This document shows, piece by piece, positions 49,290-61,689 of a stretch of DNA of 64,000 nt. Origin of the DNA: Acanthochromis polyacanthus (taxonomy: Eukaryota > Chordata > Actinopteri > Pomacentridae). The number at the start of each line of letters is the position of its first letter. Position 1 is the stretch's first letter. The stretch is taken from the NCBI RefSeq assembly GCF_021347895.1, contig NC_067123.1, positions 35,141,571 through 35,205,570 on the forward strand, in the 5' to 3' direction. A program made the position numbers and the translations under genes. Below the pieces are notes generated by a model. The model did not search any database and was not told the origin of the DNA. It saw nothing but the letters and a program-made list of their open reading frames with translations.

Positions 49290-49585
49290 GTCTCTCGCAC
49301 ACATACATTAGCCTCGAGCTCAAAACAAAATACACCTGGTGAGAGAGACTTGCACATGTGGTGAAAATAAGACAAAAAGGAGAGGGGAAAAGCAGCCAAA
49401 AAAAGGGGGAACGAAAACGAAGGGCTGATAGCTGCCTGGAAAAAGAGGACAGAGCGAGGAGAGAAACAGAAGGTCTCACAAGCCCACGTACACACATACT
49501 ACAAACATGCTTCCTGCGCTCCTCACACACATTAGCCTGAAGCTCAGCACAGCTACACCTGGCAAGAGACAGGGAGAGACGCAGA
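49290..49585 (+). repeat. Diverged direct duplication around a purine tract
   Basis: CACACATACATTAGCCTCGA..CTC..TACACCTGGTGAGAGA at about 49299-49348 recurs as CACACACATTAGCCTGAAGC..TCAG..TACACCTGGCAAGAGA at about 49524-49568. Purine-rich DNA at 49357-49475 lies between the two. This is an old local duplication of about 230 bp period. Confidence 0.6.
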
Positions 49586-49599
49586 GAGGCAATAGATGT

Positions 49600-52500
49600 G
49601 AGCTTGCCTGTGAATTGAGGTCATGCAGAGAGACACACAGGTAATGACAATAGGAGGTAGAACGAGTTAAGAAGCTCTGATGGTGTGAGCTGAGTATGAG
49701 AGGACTTTACAGTGAGAAGGAGTGGTAGGGAAGAGGAGGAAAATGCAGTACAGGCTGGGAAAAAAATGCAAGTTTTTAACAAAAAGCTGCTAAAAACAAC
49801 TGCAGACGAGGAAAATAACATTCAGTCGTTTTGAATAAATGTTTCCAACAAGGCTAAATAAATGGTGATCATAATCTAGTGATGATAATGAGAAAGTATT
49901 CAGAGACCTTTTAAAGAAAAAAAACACACAGACACTTATGAAAAAGAAAACTTGCATATCCAAGTCGAGTGCCGCTGCACTGACAAGAGTGGGATCAAAG
50001 TTTTGCACAAGACTGTCGGAGGCGTAAGAGAGCAGAGTGTCAAAAAATTAACAATCTATCCTCAAATGCCATGTGAAAGGGGTGCCGGCGAGCTGCAGAA
50101 TACTAAGGAAGAATAAAGCATTTGCATCTTCTGTAACAGAAACAGAATTCAAGCGGCTAAAAGCAACCTTAAATACTTGGATGAAGCAAGCAATTCAGTA
50201 CCAGTGACTTTAATTTACTGTATACTTGAATGGGTCTGTGTGTGAGTCTGCATATGCATGAAGACATAAATATGAATGTGTGAACGCCCAGGAGCATCCT
50301 GTACTATAAGTATGTTTTCCTCACTTCTCTCCCACCGACCTTCACATTTTCTCTCTTTCCCTGAACCCTTTCTTCCCCTCCCTTTGCGTACTACATACTC
50401 TCCCTTTCTCTGCAGCCATACATTCAGATATTCGATGCGGAATCGCATTAACATTGCACACTATGTTTTCAATGGAGAGCATGAATAGAGCTGTTATTAT
50501 CAATACTCTAGCCTGAAGGCATTAAGTGACCTTCCTGTGTGGAAGCTGTGTTGCGCCACTGGAGACTTTTGGCAGCAGGCATGTTGAAAGCGCATCTCTT
50601 TTCTCAAACATGTTAACAGCACCTTGATGACCCCCCCCCCATGAATCACCATTAATGTTTAAATGTGTAAATCAAAGCACTCCATCTTGCCTCCTCATTT
50701 TCTTCCTCGCTGTCTTGTTCTCGTGAGTATACTCTGCTGCAGTCTCCCTCTCACTTATCTATCTCTTCCTCTTCTTTGCCTCTCTCGAGTATACTGCACT
50801 GTGCTCCATCTTTCTCTAAGTCTTCTGCTTCTCAGTGCCCCCAAGCTTGGCTCCCTTATCCCCTTCTTTCTTTGTTTTTATTTCATAAGAATCCCTTGCT
50901 CTTTTACTCCTCCCTCGTATCTGCCACACCAACGTTTACTCTGCACTGTTAGATACTCTGCATATGAATCAAATTAACCTCTTGCCTCTCATTCCTGTCT
51001 CACACTGGAGTGAAAATATTCTATTATTGCAAATGAAGGTCAGGATTTCTTCCCAGTGTGTAGCGTCATGCAGAGCCATTCCTTCCTGATAATATTCTGT
51101 CTAGTTTACCCGCAAATGTGTGTCTGTTTGAGTGTACATCACAGCAAATACTTGAGCAAAAAAAATGTAAAACTGCATGAGGTCAGCAAGATTGACTCAA
51201 ACTATCTTTCTTCCTCTCCATCACTTACACCCACACATGCATAGCCACACACACGGACATTCAGAGTCGCACAAATAATGAGGGGAGCAGCTTTGTACCT
51301 TGAAGACACAAAAAGGGGGAAACAGAGAAAAAAAACAAGGAGAAAGAGAGAGGAGGGTGGCAATGGGCCTGAAACAGACAGAGGGACTCTGAGAGACAGC
51401 AGTCGATGAATATTTCTCTTCTATCTCTTTCCTACTTTCATTTTAGCTGCAGTTTTTTGAGACCCTGAAAAGGAAATGCACACAAACACCAGGACATACA
51501 CACAAAAACTATGCACACAGTGCCACGTACACAAAAAACAGAGATCAAAGATGCATGCTACTCTTAGTAAACCGTCAAAATGTAAAATATGCACACATAA
51601 ATCTAATTTTATGTTCAATTCTACACCACAAACAAATGATTTTAGACATTTAACACAGATAAACTTCATCTGAAAATAATAAAATAACAATAAAGGTACA
51701 TTCTTACCATTTAATGACTTGTATAAAGTAGACTGCAAAACAGTTGTGAAACGCGGGGTCGCATTAAAACGAAGAAACCAGACACTTAATAGTAAAAGCT
51801 TATTTGATCACTGCTTTGCTTGCAAAAAAATAAATTACAAAATGTGATTAGAACAAAATTAGAACATTGAATAAAGCAGTATTCAGTTGCATTTCATTAG
51901 CAAACATGCCTCTGAGAATGGAAAAATGGGATCAAAACACTGTTTCAAATAGATTATACCAGAGAAATGTGAAGCCGCGCTTATTGAAAAACTGAGTCAG
52001 CTCAAGCGAAATGAGACTGAAGAACAGCGCTCTGACTTAATAGATGCTGGTTGTGAAATAAAGAAAACTTGTTTTGTCAGGAAGGGAACATGGCAGAATC
52101 TGTCTTGCTCATATTTTCACAAATTTGTATGGAAGTTGTTAAAAGTGCTGAGTCAGTCTTGCGACCCCACAGGACCCACAAGAAATAAAACCAAACATGC
52201 ACACACAGTAAATAAAATGAAATCATACATACATACTTAAAGCCACAACCAAGCCATGCACACGCAAGAGATGAAGGGAAACAGTTCATCTGGTCAGCAC
52301 AACTTCGCCCCTCAGGAATGATGCTATCTCAGTGTGTGTGTTTGCATCACACCTTAAACTAGGCTAGCTGATACCTGCGGGTCTCACACTGACACACAAG
52401 TTTGAATATGCTCACACACACACGCACGTATACTTGCAGGAAAATGCTTCATTCCTCTGTCAGAGCTGTAGAATGTAAGCTTGTCTTGGGATGCAATATT

Positions 52501-53340
52501 TCTCCGCACTCCATATCTTATATGATTATAAATTACTTCTACAGTGAGGGTTTATTTTTCATTTTATTCTCTCCCCTCATGTTTAAAGCAAAAGTGAAAA
52601 TTTTGAAATTTTAATCCACACCGCAGTGGAAAGCAATCCCTCATGCTCTACCATATAAAGTCTTTTTGGCTGAATCAGCACTCGGTACATCATGCAAAAG
52701 ACAGGCCAACTCTTTTAATTCAGCATCCGATAGTGTTTCAGAGCCTTTCAAGCTAGAAAAACACATACTGAACACTCAAGTTTGCTACTGCCTCTAAACA
52801 AAGCAAACAGTCCAATTCTAGACTTCCTACATTTGGTATTAGCACAGAAGAGGGAGGTAAAACCGCATTAACACCATTAAAACAATTGAGAAACGGGCAT
52901 AAGAAGTTACTAATCAGTTCACGCATTAGAGCGTCATCAAGACATCTTTCTTTAAGTCTACACTTTCTCCAGATTCAATTTGGCACAGCAGCCAGCTACT
53001 TGTTCCCCTTGCTCTCCACTGTTATTGTTTTGGCAGACTGCTAGAAAAACTGCAGCATGCAAATTTCACCATAAAGCATCACGCTGGCAAGATTATAGTC
53101 ACAAGCATAACAAAGCACATGTTGCTACCGCCATTAATGCTAATTTTGCAAGCATCTTGAGAATCGTGCTGGACATTGCACAGTATGGCTGACATCCTCT
53201 CACAGCTTGACTGTTATCATAGCCATCGTGAAACTAAAATAGCTGTCTGGAGTTTGCCATGCATTGTTAGTCACACAGTTATAGAAAGCCAGGACCACTC
53301 AGGTGATGCTTAGGTTTTATGGCTGCCTCATCTATAGAAA
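49600..53340. other. Intronic DNA; (C)10 at 50631-50640, scattered simple sequence
   Basis: CT-rich at 50320-50415 and 50670-50900, and purine-rich at 51300-51360. No gene. ORFs here are compositional. Confidence 0.5.
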
Positions 53341-53344
53341 CAGT

Positions 53345-53532
53345 GCTTTGCATAGAAGGCAAGTTTAAAGGTGTCTTCTTCAGAGCGCAGGGTCAGCCAA
53401 AGCACTGCACCACTTCAGAAAGTGTCAACACTTTGATCAAGGGCACTTGGGTAGGGAAAGCAAGAATTGCATGTGTAATTCGACCCAACCTTTGGTTCAC
53501 AGTTGGAGTACATCCTTCAGTCAGTGGCTGAC
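53345..53532 (-). repeat. tRNA-derived fish SINE (V-SINE-like)
   Basis: On the minus strand it begins GCCACTGACTGAAGGATGTA (A-box region), then CTCCAACTGTGAACCAAAGG and a degenerate box B GGTTGGGTCGAATTAC. Next come TTGCTTTCCCTACC, AAGTGCCCTTGATCAAAGTG (the central motif of many fish SINEs), then GTGCAGTGCTTTGGCTGACC and CTGCGCTCTGA. This order matches a widespread teleost tRNA-derived SINE. The 3' tail is cut or decayed near 53345. Confidence 0.75.
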
Positions 53533-54034
53533 TGAAGAAACTACCTTTCTGTCTTTTCACCATCAACTTCTTCCCCTGTGAAAAACACCCACAATCTACA
53601 GAGGATTTCTTTCTTGAACATAGATCTGAAGCAACCAAATATATACTAAATGTAATTGCAGTTTTTAATCAAAAGCAGCTGTAGAGATTTAAAGATCTCT
53701 TGGACTGATGATGTAAGGAGGCAGCAACAAGCCAGCAGAGGGGAGAGTCGTGACTGCACATAAAAATACACATAGAAAGTACACACAAACACACCCACGC
53801 AAATACACAGTCAGTCAGCTACAAGCAGAGGCAAACACATCTGCACTAATAGGTGCTGTCACATGCACACATAAAGAGGCAGGAAGACACACACTGTCAT
53901 CATAAAACGCAAAATACTTTACTTTGTGATTTTTTTATAAGAGTAGCGAAGAGAGGGGGAGTGTGGTGGTTTTAAGAGGCGAGAGAGAGCCAATGAGAGG
54001 AGCAGCTGAGTGTAGCAGATTGATGAGAAGAGGA

Positions 54035-54160
54035 ACCAGCATAATGAACAGGTTCAGTTCCCAATATTACCAAAGTGCCCTTGAGCAATGACACCTTGCA
54101 CCCATTTCAGCATTGTATGAGCCACATTGGTACAAGTACAAGGTCCTTTTCTGTGCTCAT
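54035..54160 (+). repeat. Decayed tRNA-derived SINE
   Basis: A box-B-like GGTTCAGTTCCC at about 54050-54061, then AAAGTGCCCTTGAGCAATGA (SINE core) and CACCTTGCACCC. The box A region is not recognisable. Confidence 0.55.
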
Positions 54161-54164
54161 TTTC

Positions 54165-55285
54165 AAACACCCAAAATTTTGTAGTACAACTAAACATTTC
54201 TATTAGTCACACTGGTGCACTTGACATTTAGCAGAGTAATTTTTGGCCATGCACCTGTCAGAGTTGGGGACCAAAGGCTTTTTTGTGCACAGTCGTCTGG
54301 GAGGCTGAGTGTAGCTCCAACCGGTGCCTGCTAGGTGTGAAGAGAACATCAACAAACTGCAGTACATGAGGCATTTAGGGAACACCCATGAATTGTCATG
54401 TCTACCAATAGTCTGCATTTGAGGCCTTTAGGGCACATTTGTATGTTGTACTGTCATAAAACAACCTGGGTTACCTCTAAACTGCATGAGTGTCTGCGTG
54501 CACATCAGTCACGCCACACCACCCACCACCACAACTAAACTCAACCTGTGGGAAACACTGAGATGTCATAAAATGCCCAACATTATGTGTTGTACCTATT
54601 GCCAAGAAGCCTGGCTGGAAACAGTGCTTTTGCTTTCAGAGCATTGACATTTTGAACTGAAACAATAAAAAAAAGCCAAATGTCTCCAAGAAACTCCCCC
54701 TGTACCTTGACAGGTGCGTGGCTGGCAGAGCAACACTGCAGCATCTCAGTATCAGGAGGCGGTAAACTGAAGCAGTTTCCCAAGCAAGTCCCAGATTATA
54801 ATTATGAAAAAGATTAGGTAAAATGCACAAAACATCCTTTAATCTTCACCTTGTTTCCTGTTTACAGTCATTTAGACAATGTGTTAAAAACAGCAATGTG
54901 TAAAAGAACTGATTTATCTTCTACTATTCAGGACCAAAAGGAATGGTGAAAATTTTACAGTGCACCAATCCAACTAATGCTAAAAGTTAGTCTAGAGATG
55001 ATCAAATTCTCTCTATTTGAAAATAGCTAAAACAAAGTTCTTTCACTGGAGGCTATTCACCTTTCAGAGCAAGGTCAGGTACTTGGGACATCTGCTGGGA
55101 TCTTGAGAGAAAAAACTAGCTTTACTTCATTAAAAGTCAACAGTGCCGGTTTAGACATCTGAATAGAATCATTCCAGGTTACATCCCTTAGGTGGACCCA
55201 AAACACAGTGGTAACACAGCGTAATGTATCTCATTTGGTTTGAAAATGCCTCAAATTGCCCTTTGAATAGCTGGAGGACATGGCT
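54165..55285. other. Intronic DNA, nothing recognised
   Basis: Chance ORFs only. No terminus or RNA gene seen. Confidence 0.5.
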
Positions 55286-55289
55286 GTCA

Positions 55290-55560
55290 GAAGAGAGATT
55301 TGAGCATCAGGGAGTCGTGTGGATCAATCATAGAGTTAACAGTTTGATCCCCAGTTAAAGAGTACTTGCACAGGACAACGATCCCTGATTTGTCCCGATG
55401 GTCTTAACAGGACTTTGCATGGTAGCTCGATCATACAAATCCTATTTTCTGAGGTTAAAAATTGTATATGGGTAACACTACTCTGCTTCATTAGTTAGTC
55501 TTGTGCACAAATCCATTATTTAAAGCAAACTAGCAGTCTGCTAAATGTACTTAAGAGTCC
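55290..55560 (+). repeat. Decayed tRNA-derived SINE with LINE-type tail
   Basis: A box-B-like GTTTGATCCCC at about 55342-55352 is followed by a core with CTGATTTGTCCCGATGG and CTTTGCATGGTAGCTC, as in fish SINEs (ttgctcccgatgg..cttgcatggcagctc). A CAGTCTGCTAAATGTACTTA tail lies near 55531-55553. The same tail type occurs at 7320-7380. Confidence 0.6.
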
Positions 55561-55894
55561 TTAGCTCCTTTGCACCCATAAAGAAAAGCCTGTAGCTCTG
55601 GAGCTGAACAGCATAATCCAACAATAATGAAGACTCCTAATTAGCTTTGTGCGAGTGTGCGAATGTGTGTTGATGTGAGCTCGTCAAGAGGCGGGTGGTA
55701 TGATTCCAGTTGTCGGGGGGTAAGTGAGTGTGAATCAACCCTGCTGACATCAAATACGCTCGCACACAGAGACACGCACATACACACACCAAAGCCCAAG
55801 TTAAGCTGCACATGCCACTCATTGTACTAGCCATTGTTCTCAGCGCCATGAGCCATATTGAGCGTGGAAAAGAGAGACGAATGTGTGAAATGAG

Positions 55895-56150
55895 GTATTA
55901 GTTACATTGTGGGGACCTAAATGTTTTTGACACAGTCACATTACAGGAACATGTCTTTCTTATGAGGACAAAACTGAAGTCCTCTTAATGTAATTACATT
56001 TTGGGGTTACAGCAAGACTATAGTGTTAGGTTAGGTTAAGATTAACTGTAACTTCGACTTGCATGAAGATAGATTCAGTCAATGGAATGTCCTCTGAAGA
56101 CAAACAAGTGTGTGTGATTGAGTATGTTTGTGTGTGAGACGAAAAGAGAA
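55895..56150 (+). repeat. Common teleost dispersed repeat ending in (GT)n
   Basis: CATTGTGGGGACCTAAATG, CACAGTCACATTACAGG, TTAATGTAATTACATTTTGG, GTTAGGTTAGGTTAAG and CAATGGAATGTCCTCTGAAG occur in the order I recall from a very common fish repeat that normally ends in a GT microsatellite, as here at 56108-56138. I do not know its superfamily. Confidence 0.55.
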
Positions 56151-56154
56151 AGAC

Positions 56155-57600
56155 TGAAATGGCGCCTGAAAGGTTGTAGTGCAACACGTCGACAGTATTT
56201 ATGAGTGTGCGGCGCCTGAGTACTGTTTTTGAATTTGTGCCACTTTTATGCGGGCACGATGACATATGAGCATGTGTGTGTGTAGGTGTGTGTCAGGCTG
56301 CGTTTGCTGAGTCATCTGCCCCATTTAATTTACTCCGTCTCTTCAGGAAACAGCTGCTGTGACATGGTAACCTTGAGTAAACTTTATTGGCTCACAGGAC
56401 CATTTAGAAGAGCAGAAGTGGCCAATGAGATGTGACAGCTGAATGAACCTCTTGTGCTAAACTTAAACAGGGTCCCAGGAATGATGAGCATTAACAGTGA
56501 TAGGTGAGCATACAGACACGGTGGCCCATCAGCACAGAAACAAACATATGCATCCCAGTACCCCTACAAAGTATTGATCTGTGAAATGTATGTGGGCTAT
56601 GGGCAACAAGAGTAAGACCAAAGACTGTTCATCATCACTGTTCACCCACGCTGTTACCACGTTGCACAATTCTGACCATATAAACAGCATTTGCAAGATA
56701 AAAACTGATAACACTTCCTGATTTATATCAGTTTCAGATAGTGATCTTTGCATGAATTAATAGTAATAGCACTTGTTTGTTTTGTGAAGGCTTAGCTAAT
56801 TACTCTGAAATCACTGCAAAAAACAAGAACAAAAGACAATCTGATATTCTTCGATTTTCGGCTTGAATGATATTACATTGTATTCACAAATAAAAGGCAG
56901 GAAATTAAGCTGGCTCTTTTTCACAAAATTCTGTCAAATGACTGATTTCACATCTCTCAAATTGCCTGACATGAATGCTGTCTTTTAATTTACTGTAAGG
57001 TCCAAATGTGCCATTACTATCTCTATTAGTGCAAATCTGTATCCATATTTTAGAAAAGCAAAGAAAGTAAAGCCTAACAGTTCACAAAAGGTTGAGTTTA
57101 TCCTTCAAATTTCATCTACTTAAAGATTTTGTACGTCTGTCTCACTTCAGATGAAATTGCATGTAAAGTTTTATGGAAGCAAGGCTTAAAGAGCTCCATT
57201 AGCAGCTGCCTGTAAAAGCTATTTTGCTTTCAGTTTAATCAGGCTTTCTTTGAACCACGTTACAAAATTTTATAGGAGTGTCATGCAGTCAATATAGTCT
57301 AAGATGTACACTATATAACCATGAATTTCCCTCTCTTCCAACAATTCTTGCCGAGTAAAAAAATTGAAAACAACTACATTTACACAAACATAGTTTGATT
57401 GATTGAAACCAACTCACCAGGTTGACAAGTACTGCCATTCTTAAAGCCCCACACTCTTGTTGGTGAAACAGTCTGGTATTCAACGTTTGCTGTCTGTAGA
57501 TGCTACATCAGTCATTTGAACATGTACACATTTGGGAGTAGGAGCACAGTCAAAATTAACTTCTAACAAAGTTGCAATTTTTACCTAGATGGGAAAAAAA
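56155..57600. other. Intronic DNA, nothing recognised
   Basis: A short GT patch at 56271-56292. No gene recognised. Confidence 0.5.
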
Positions 57601-57611
57601 AATGCATTATT

Positions 57612-58075
57612 ACCTCCGCCAGGAGGTTACGTAATCACCGGAGTTTGTCTGTTTGTTAACAGCATAACTCAAAAAGTTATGGACGGATTTTCACCAAAGT
57701 TTTACGGAATGTCCGGAAGAGCAAAAGTAACAATCGATTAGATTTTGGAGGGGATCCGGATCACCGTCTGGTGGCCATCTCTCACAATTGTACAGAGTCC
57801 TTCAAAAAAAAAAGCCAACTCTGTACAATTGAGAGATGGCCTGGCAGCCATCTCTCAATTGTACAGAGTCCTTCAAAAAAATCCTGGATCCAGACGGTGA
57901 TCCGGATCACCTCCAAAATCTAATCGATTGTTACTTTTGCTCTTCCGGACATTCTGTAAAAATTTGGTGAAAATCCGTCCATGACTTTTTGAGTTATGCT
58001 GTTAACAGACAAACAGACAGACAGACAAACAGATGGCCTGGCGGAGGTCTGCACTCTCCAAGTGCTTTTCTAGTT
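57612..58075. mobile_element. Foldback element with long near-complete inverted repeat
   Basis: The outer arms 57612-57771 and 57890-58048 are reverse complements at high identity, from ACCTCCGCC to GGCGGAGGT, via GGACGGATTTTCACC, CAATCGATTAGATTTTGGAG and GATCCGGATCACCGTCTGG. The inner arms 57818-57840 and 57847-57869 are a perfect 23-bp stem around a 6-nt loop. A further direct copy of the inner unit lies at 57773-57810. A one-sided tail (CTGCACTCTCCAAGTGCTTT) follows to about 58073. The sequence belongs to a repeat family common in fish; two copies appear joined head to head. Confidence 0.85.
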
Positions 58076-58079
58076 TGTA

Positions 58080-59080
58080 ATGTGGCAGAGATCACACAAG
58101 CTGCTGGCTGTCACTCTGCAGGCTTGATTTGATCCGGCAATATTCTCCCCACGGGGGGGAAAAAAAATCACAACATAGTATCAGTCATTTAGTAAATTAC
58201 AGATTACGGAATTTCAATGATGGAGAAGAAGAAGTATTTTCAAATTTTTGTTTTTCAAGATGAGCTCATCTGAAATTAAGCTGAATATTATTGTACCTAT
58301 TGTTCCTAGGTGTGAAAATAGCTATCATTTAATCTAAGAATAAAGTTGTGGCTATTGCTGCCTTGGTAAGTGTCACCAATGAGTCTAAAATGTGCCCCGA
58401 ACCCAAAAATACAGCACATTGAGGGAGCTCACATGACCTAGGCAAGAGTGACTTCTGAAGAGAGATCCATACTTCCTTGTAAGGCTAACTTTCACGTCAC
58501 CGACACCACAAAAATCTACAGACACGTTGTCATTTGTTGAAATAACCCACAGTGTAAATATCAGCACCTACCATGATGTGCCGTTTAGATCTTGGCATTA
58601 CAATTTTCTTTTATCATGTCTTTTGTCATGTTCTGGGAAGAACAGAGCTGGGTTTACGTCCTTAGAGGATTCATCTTCATCTGAAAGTTCTCTTGTAAAA
58701 ACTGCATGAACATATTGAAACAAATATCACGCCTTGAGCTGTTACCTTCTTCTTTGTGGTGGAGCAAACATTCCAATCTAGAAAAATCTATTGGGTCAGC
58801 ATATTTTGGCAAAGCAACAAGACTCAATTCTACTTTTAAAATAATGTCTAAATAATGTTCACAGCATGCGCTTTTATGGGACATAAAGCTGTCATGTTCT
58901 GGGCCCAAATGAATATGAAAACAAAGTTTCCAGGTTTGTATTGCAAAAAGTTCATTGAACACAACAAAAAAAATAATAAAAGTAAAATAGGTGATGAAAA
59001 AAAGCAAGGATACAGGTAGAACTGATAAATCAAGATCAGCATTTCAAAAACACAATAAAAACAATGAGTAAAAGAGACAA
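58080..59080. other. Intronic DNA, nothing recognised
   Basis: Opposed chance ORFs at 58385-59007, without domain features. Confidence 0.5.
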
Positions 59081-59084
59081 AGCA

Positions 59085-59410
59085 TTTTTGAGAATGCGAA
59101 GATGGACAGAGAAAGATGGGAGTATGGGAAAGAGAGAGTGATGGTATGGAGAGAGAGATGGAGAGATAGGGAGAAAGAGATAGAGATACGTCGGGAAAGA
59201 CAGAAAAAGAAGCGCCAGATGGAATAAAAACAGAACAAAATGGAAAAGAGGGAGAGAAAAAGCAAGAGGGACAAAGAAAATGAGAGAGACATGGAAAGAG
59301 AGAGAGAGGGCCTTATCAGTGTACTGCAGGAGGCATAAGATGTAACTGGGGAGTCTGTGTGCGTATGTGTGTGTGTGTGTGTGTGTATGTGTGTGTGTGT
59401 TTGTGTTATT
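59085..59410. repeat. Purine tract followed by (GT)n
   Basis: Dense GAGAGA/AAAGAGA sequence at 59095-59310, then GT arrays at 59367-59386 and 59389-59404. The 145-codon minus ORF over it is low-complexity and not a gene. Confidence 0.85.
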
Positions 59411-59419
59411 GAAGTGACT

Positions 59420-60050
59420 TTGGTCAAGTTTAAACCCGGAAAGTCCAGTCGACAGATGGACAGAGAGAAAAACAGGAACATGAACCGTATATTTATGGCT
59501 CTGGTTAATTAAAAAAAAATCTGAATTACATGATGTAAATCTTAGATATACTCATGCACGTACGTGAAATATTTGACAAAGTCATTTAACACGTTTACAA
59601 TGAATCAAAGTTTGAAACAGACGTCCATTTGATTCTACAGGTAACAAACTTGACAAAGTCAGAGGTTACACTGCCTGAAAATCAATGCAGAGCGCTCTCA
59701 GAAGACTTTGCTGCTGTTTCTCGTGTCGAATGAGACAATCGATTGAAAGGCAATCCAATCAGTCAAAATGTAAACAAAGCTAGCAGGACAGTGACAGTTT
59801 TTGGGGTTTTTTTCCAAAGGAGCTGTCTTGTAGCACTTAAGTAGGAGTCTTTTTATCCTGAAGATACTGGCAGTGTCTCTCTCCTTTGGCTTTATATTAT
59901 AGAATGAAAGACTAAATAGTATGATGCATGGTGGCTCAGAAAATAGTACAGTATTGCCTCACAGCAATACAGTCCATAATGTCTTGGCCCAGAAGTTACT
60001 TCTCTGTCTGGAGTCTGATATATGGTCCTGGAGCTGTTGCTCTGTCATTT
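59420..60050. other. Intronic DNA, nothing recognised
   Basis: No element or gene recognised before the TA that marks the Tc1-like insertion. Confidence 0.5.
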
Positions 60051-60051
60051 A

Positions 60052-61682
60052 CAGTGCCTTGTGAAAGTATTCAGCTCCCTTGAACTTTTCAACCTTTCGC
60101 CACATTTCAGGCTTCAAACATAAAGATATAAAATTTTAATTTTTTGTCAAGAATCAACAACAAGTGGGACACAGTCGTGAAGTGGAGCGAAATTTATTGG
60201 ATATTTTAAACTTTTTTTAACAAATAAAAACCTGAAAAGTGGGGCGTGCAATATTATTCGGCCCCCTTGCATTAATAATTTGTAGCGCCACCTTTTGCTG
60301 CAATTACAGCTGCAAGTCGCTTGGGGTATGTCTCTATCAGTTTTGCACATCCAGAGACTGAAATTCTTGCCCATTCTTCCGTGCAAAACAGCTCGAGCTC
60401 AGTGAGGTTGGATGGAGAGCGTTTGTGAACAGCAGTCTTCAGCTCTGCCCACAGATTCTCGATTGGATTCAGGTCTGGACTTTGACTTGGCCATTCTAAC
60501 ACCTGGATACGTTCATTTGTGAACCATTCCATTGTAGATTTGGCTTTATGTTTTGGATCATTGTCCTGTTGGAAGATAAATCTCCGTCCCAGTCTCAGGT
60601 CTTTTGCAGACTCCAACAGGTTTTCTTCCAGAATGGTCCTGTATTTGGCTCCATTCATCTTCCCATCAGTTTTAAACATCTTCCCTGTCCCTGCTGAAGA
60701 AAAGCAGGCCCAAACCATGATGCTGCCACCACCATGTTTGACAGTGGGGATGGTGTGTTCAGGGTGATGAGCTGTGTTGCTTTTCTGCCAAACATATCGT
60801 TTTGCATTGTGGCCAAAAAGTTCAATTTTGGTTTCATCTGACCAGAGCACCTTCTTCCACATGTTTGGTGTGTCTCCCAGGTGGCTTGTGGCAAACTTTA
60901 AATGAGACTTTTTATGGATATCTTTGAGAAATGGCTTTCTTCTTGCCACTCTTCCATAAAGGCCAGATTTGTGCAGTGTGCGACTGATTGTTGTCCTATG
61001 GACAGACTCTCCCACCTCAGCTGTAGATCTCTGCAGTTCATCCAGAGTGATCATGGGCCTCTTGGCTGCGTCTCTGATCAGTCTTCTCTTTGTTCGAGGT
61101 GAAAGTTTAGAGGGACGGCCGGGTCTTGGTAGATTTGCAGTGGTCTGATACTCCTTCCATTTCAATATGATTGCTTGCACAGTGCTCCTTGAGATGTTTA
61201 AAGCTTGGGAAATCTTTTTGTATCCAAATCCGGCTTTAAACTTCTCCACAACAGTATCTCAGACCTGCCTGGTGTGTTCCTTGGTCTTCATGATGCTCTC
61301 TGCACTTTAAACAGAACCCTGAGACTATCACAGAGCAGGTGCATTTATACGGAGACTTGATTACACACAGGTAGATTCTGTTTATCATCATCAGTCATTT
61401 AGGACAACATTGGATCATTCAGAGATCCTCACTGAACTTCTGGAGTGAGTTTGCTGCACTGAAAGTAAAGGGGCCAAATAATATTGCACACCCCACTTTT
61501 CAGTTTTTTATTTGTTAAAAAAGTATAAAATAACCAATAAATTTCATTCCACTTCACGATTATGTCCCAATTGTTGTTGATTCTTGACAAAAAATTAAAA
61601 TGTTATATCTTTATGTTTGAAGCCTGAAATGTGGCGAAAGGTTGAAAAGTTCAAGGGGGCCGAATACTTTTGCAAGGCACTG
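60052..61682 (-). mobile_element. Tc1-like transposon, nearly intact
   Basis: A 1631-bp element flanked by TA (60050-60051 and 61683-61684). It begins CAGTGCCTTGTGAAAGTATT and ends with the reverse complement. Inverted repeats of about 215 bp (60052-60267 and 61468-61682) have outer and inner similar motifs per arm (IR/DR type). The transposase lies on the minus strand with normal Tc1 spacing to both arms. As I recall, this family is widespread in teleosts and has been reported as horizontally transferred, including to lampreys. Arm divergence is low and the gene is damaged at only one visible position. Confidence 0.95.
60272..61291 (-). pseudogene. Tc1-like transposase, full length with one premature stop at codon 11
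   Basis: The ATG at 61291-61289 starts MKTKEHTRQV, followed by a TGA (codon 11, 61261-61259), then DTVVEKFKAGFGYKKISQ without further stops to the end at 60272. The total is 339 residues plus stop, the normal family length. Intact features are the first helix-turn-helix (GYKKISQALNISRSTVQAII), the GRPSKL linker, the second helix-turn-helix region, the first catalytic Asp in WSDETKIELFG, the glycine box VKHGGGSIMVWACFSS, the second Asp in FQQDNDPKH, and the Glu in SPDLNPIENLW. A downstream ATG at 61249 would give a 325-residue protein with a shortened N-terminus. The TGA looks like a CpG-type change from CGA (Arg). I call it a pseudogene because of the stop, with low certainty that internal initiation is inactive. 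Confidence 0.93.
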
Positions 61683-61689
61683 TAGCTTA

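Noticed and set aside
59044..59481. 145-codon minus-strand ORF
   Set aside because: Low-complexity S/L/F/H translation of a purine tract and a GT array.
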